A stretch of DNA of 64,000 nucleotides from Bacteroidia bacterium (lineage in GTDB: Bacteria; Bacteroidota; Bacteroidia; J057). Where the stretch lies: NCBI GenBank assembly GCA_030430575.1, contig JAUIKF010000043.1, forward strand, positions 1 to 64,000, written 5' to 3'. The notes under the pieces were generated by a model. That model was not told the DNA's origin. It made no database searches and saw only the letters and a program-made list of their open reading frames with translations. A program made the position numbers and the translations under genes. Positions 63,906 to 64,000 of the stretch are shown piece after piece; within the stretch, counting starts at the first letter, position 1; each line of letters starts with the position of its first letter.

Positions 63906-64000
63906 TCTGAAAGTCTGAGTGTCCGAACGTCTGATCGTTTTGTTGAAAGCGCAAAAGTGCAAACGAAGCGGAAGTCACCCCTCCCCAACACTTAACCCCT

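Noticed and set aside
1-64000. tRNA, rRNA, CRISPR arrays, insertion sequences, prophage genes
   Set aside because: None recognised: no cloverleaf, no regularly spaced repeat array, and no transposase, integrase or phage structural protein among the frames.

Overview
The window looks like the chromosome of a member of the Bacteroidota, most plausibly a Saprospiria/Lewinella-like marine or sludge bacterium. The reasons are four proteins with type IX secretion (T9SS) C-terminal sorting tails, a PorV/PorQ-family outer-membrane protein, a DUF6089-type barrel, DUF3857/transglutaminase and TPR proteins, TlpA/DUF4369-type lipoproteins, large MacB/FtsX permeases, and Bacteroidota -7 promoter boxes (TAnnTTTG). 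The taxon is inferred; no rRNA or marker gene was compared. I see no tRNA, rRNA, CRISPR array or insertion sequence.

Layout. 1-2.6 kb: a TPR/CHAT caspase-like protein with a doubtful N-terminus. 2.7-6.4 kb: full-length cobalamin-dependent methionine synthase. 6.7-8.1 kb: an ECF-like sigma factor with a membrane-bound TPR partner. 8.3-14.9 kb: a minus-strand run reading periplasmic beta-helix protein > MoxR/RavA-like ATPase > VWA/ViaA-like protein > nucleoside deaminase > unknown protein > ankyrin protein, tightly packed or overlapping, with a divergent TPR-fused PrsW-type intramembrane protease (15.0-17.1 kb). 17.2-22.3 kb: a lipoprotein, a fructosamine-kinase/low-molecular-weight phosphatase pair (a likely protein deglycation operon), an M1 peptidase and a beta-lactamase-like lipoprotein.

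22.4-27.5 kb: an NtrB/NtrC-type two-component system divergent from an HlyD-type adaptor and an ABC ATPase. The spacer contains an almost perfect sigma-54 promoter pointing at the adaptor and, upstream of it, a palindrome suited to regulator binding. The cognate permease is not adjacent; a MacB-type permease stands alone at 40.0-42.4 kb. 27.7-36 kb: a MOSC protein, a large foldback element (28.25-28.47 kb), a 1017-aa membrane/TPR protein, an SPFH protein, a two-gene unknown/WG-repeat pair and PorQ. 36-50.5 kb: mostly housekeeping or envelope genes (DUF3857 transglutaminase, ispF, orphan TrpF-like protein, SAM hydrolase-like protein, PhoH, TlpA-like lipoprotein) mixed with secreted coiled-coil proteins.

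50.6-58.6 kb: a coiled-coil protein, a PqqD-like protein behind an unusual ~480-base leader, gamma-glutamyltransferase, a SUMF1-like protein and TypA/BipA. 58.7-64 kb: T9SS cargo genes, including one locus where the 5' end of one cargo gene is joined out of frame to the 3' part of a different beta-helix cargo gene. Several families of inverted repeats sit between genes, mostly convergent ones, and seem to act as bidirectional terminators or dispersed repeats.
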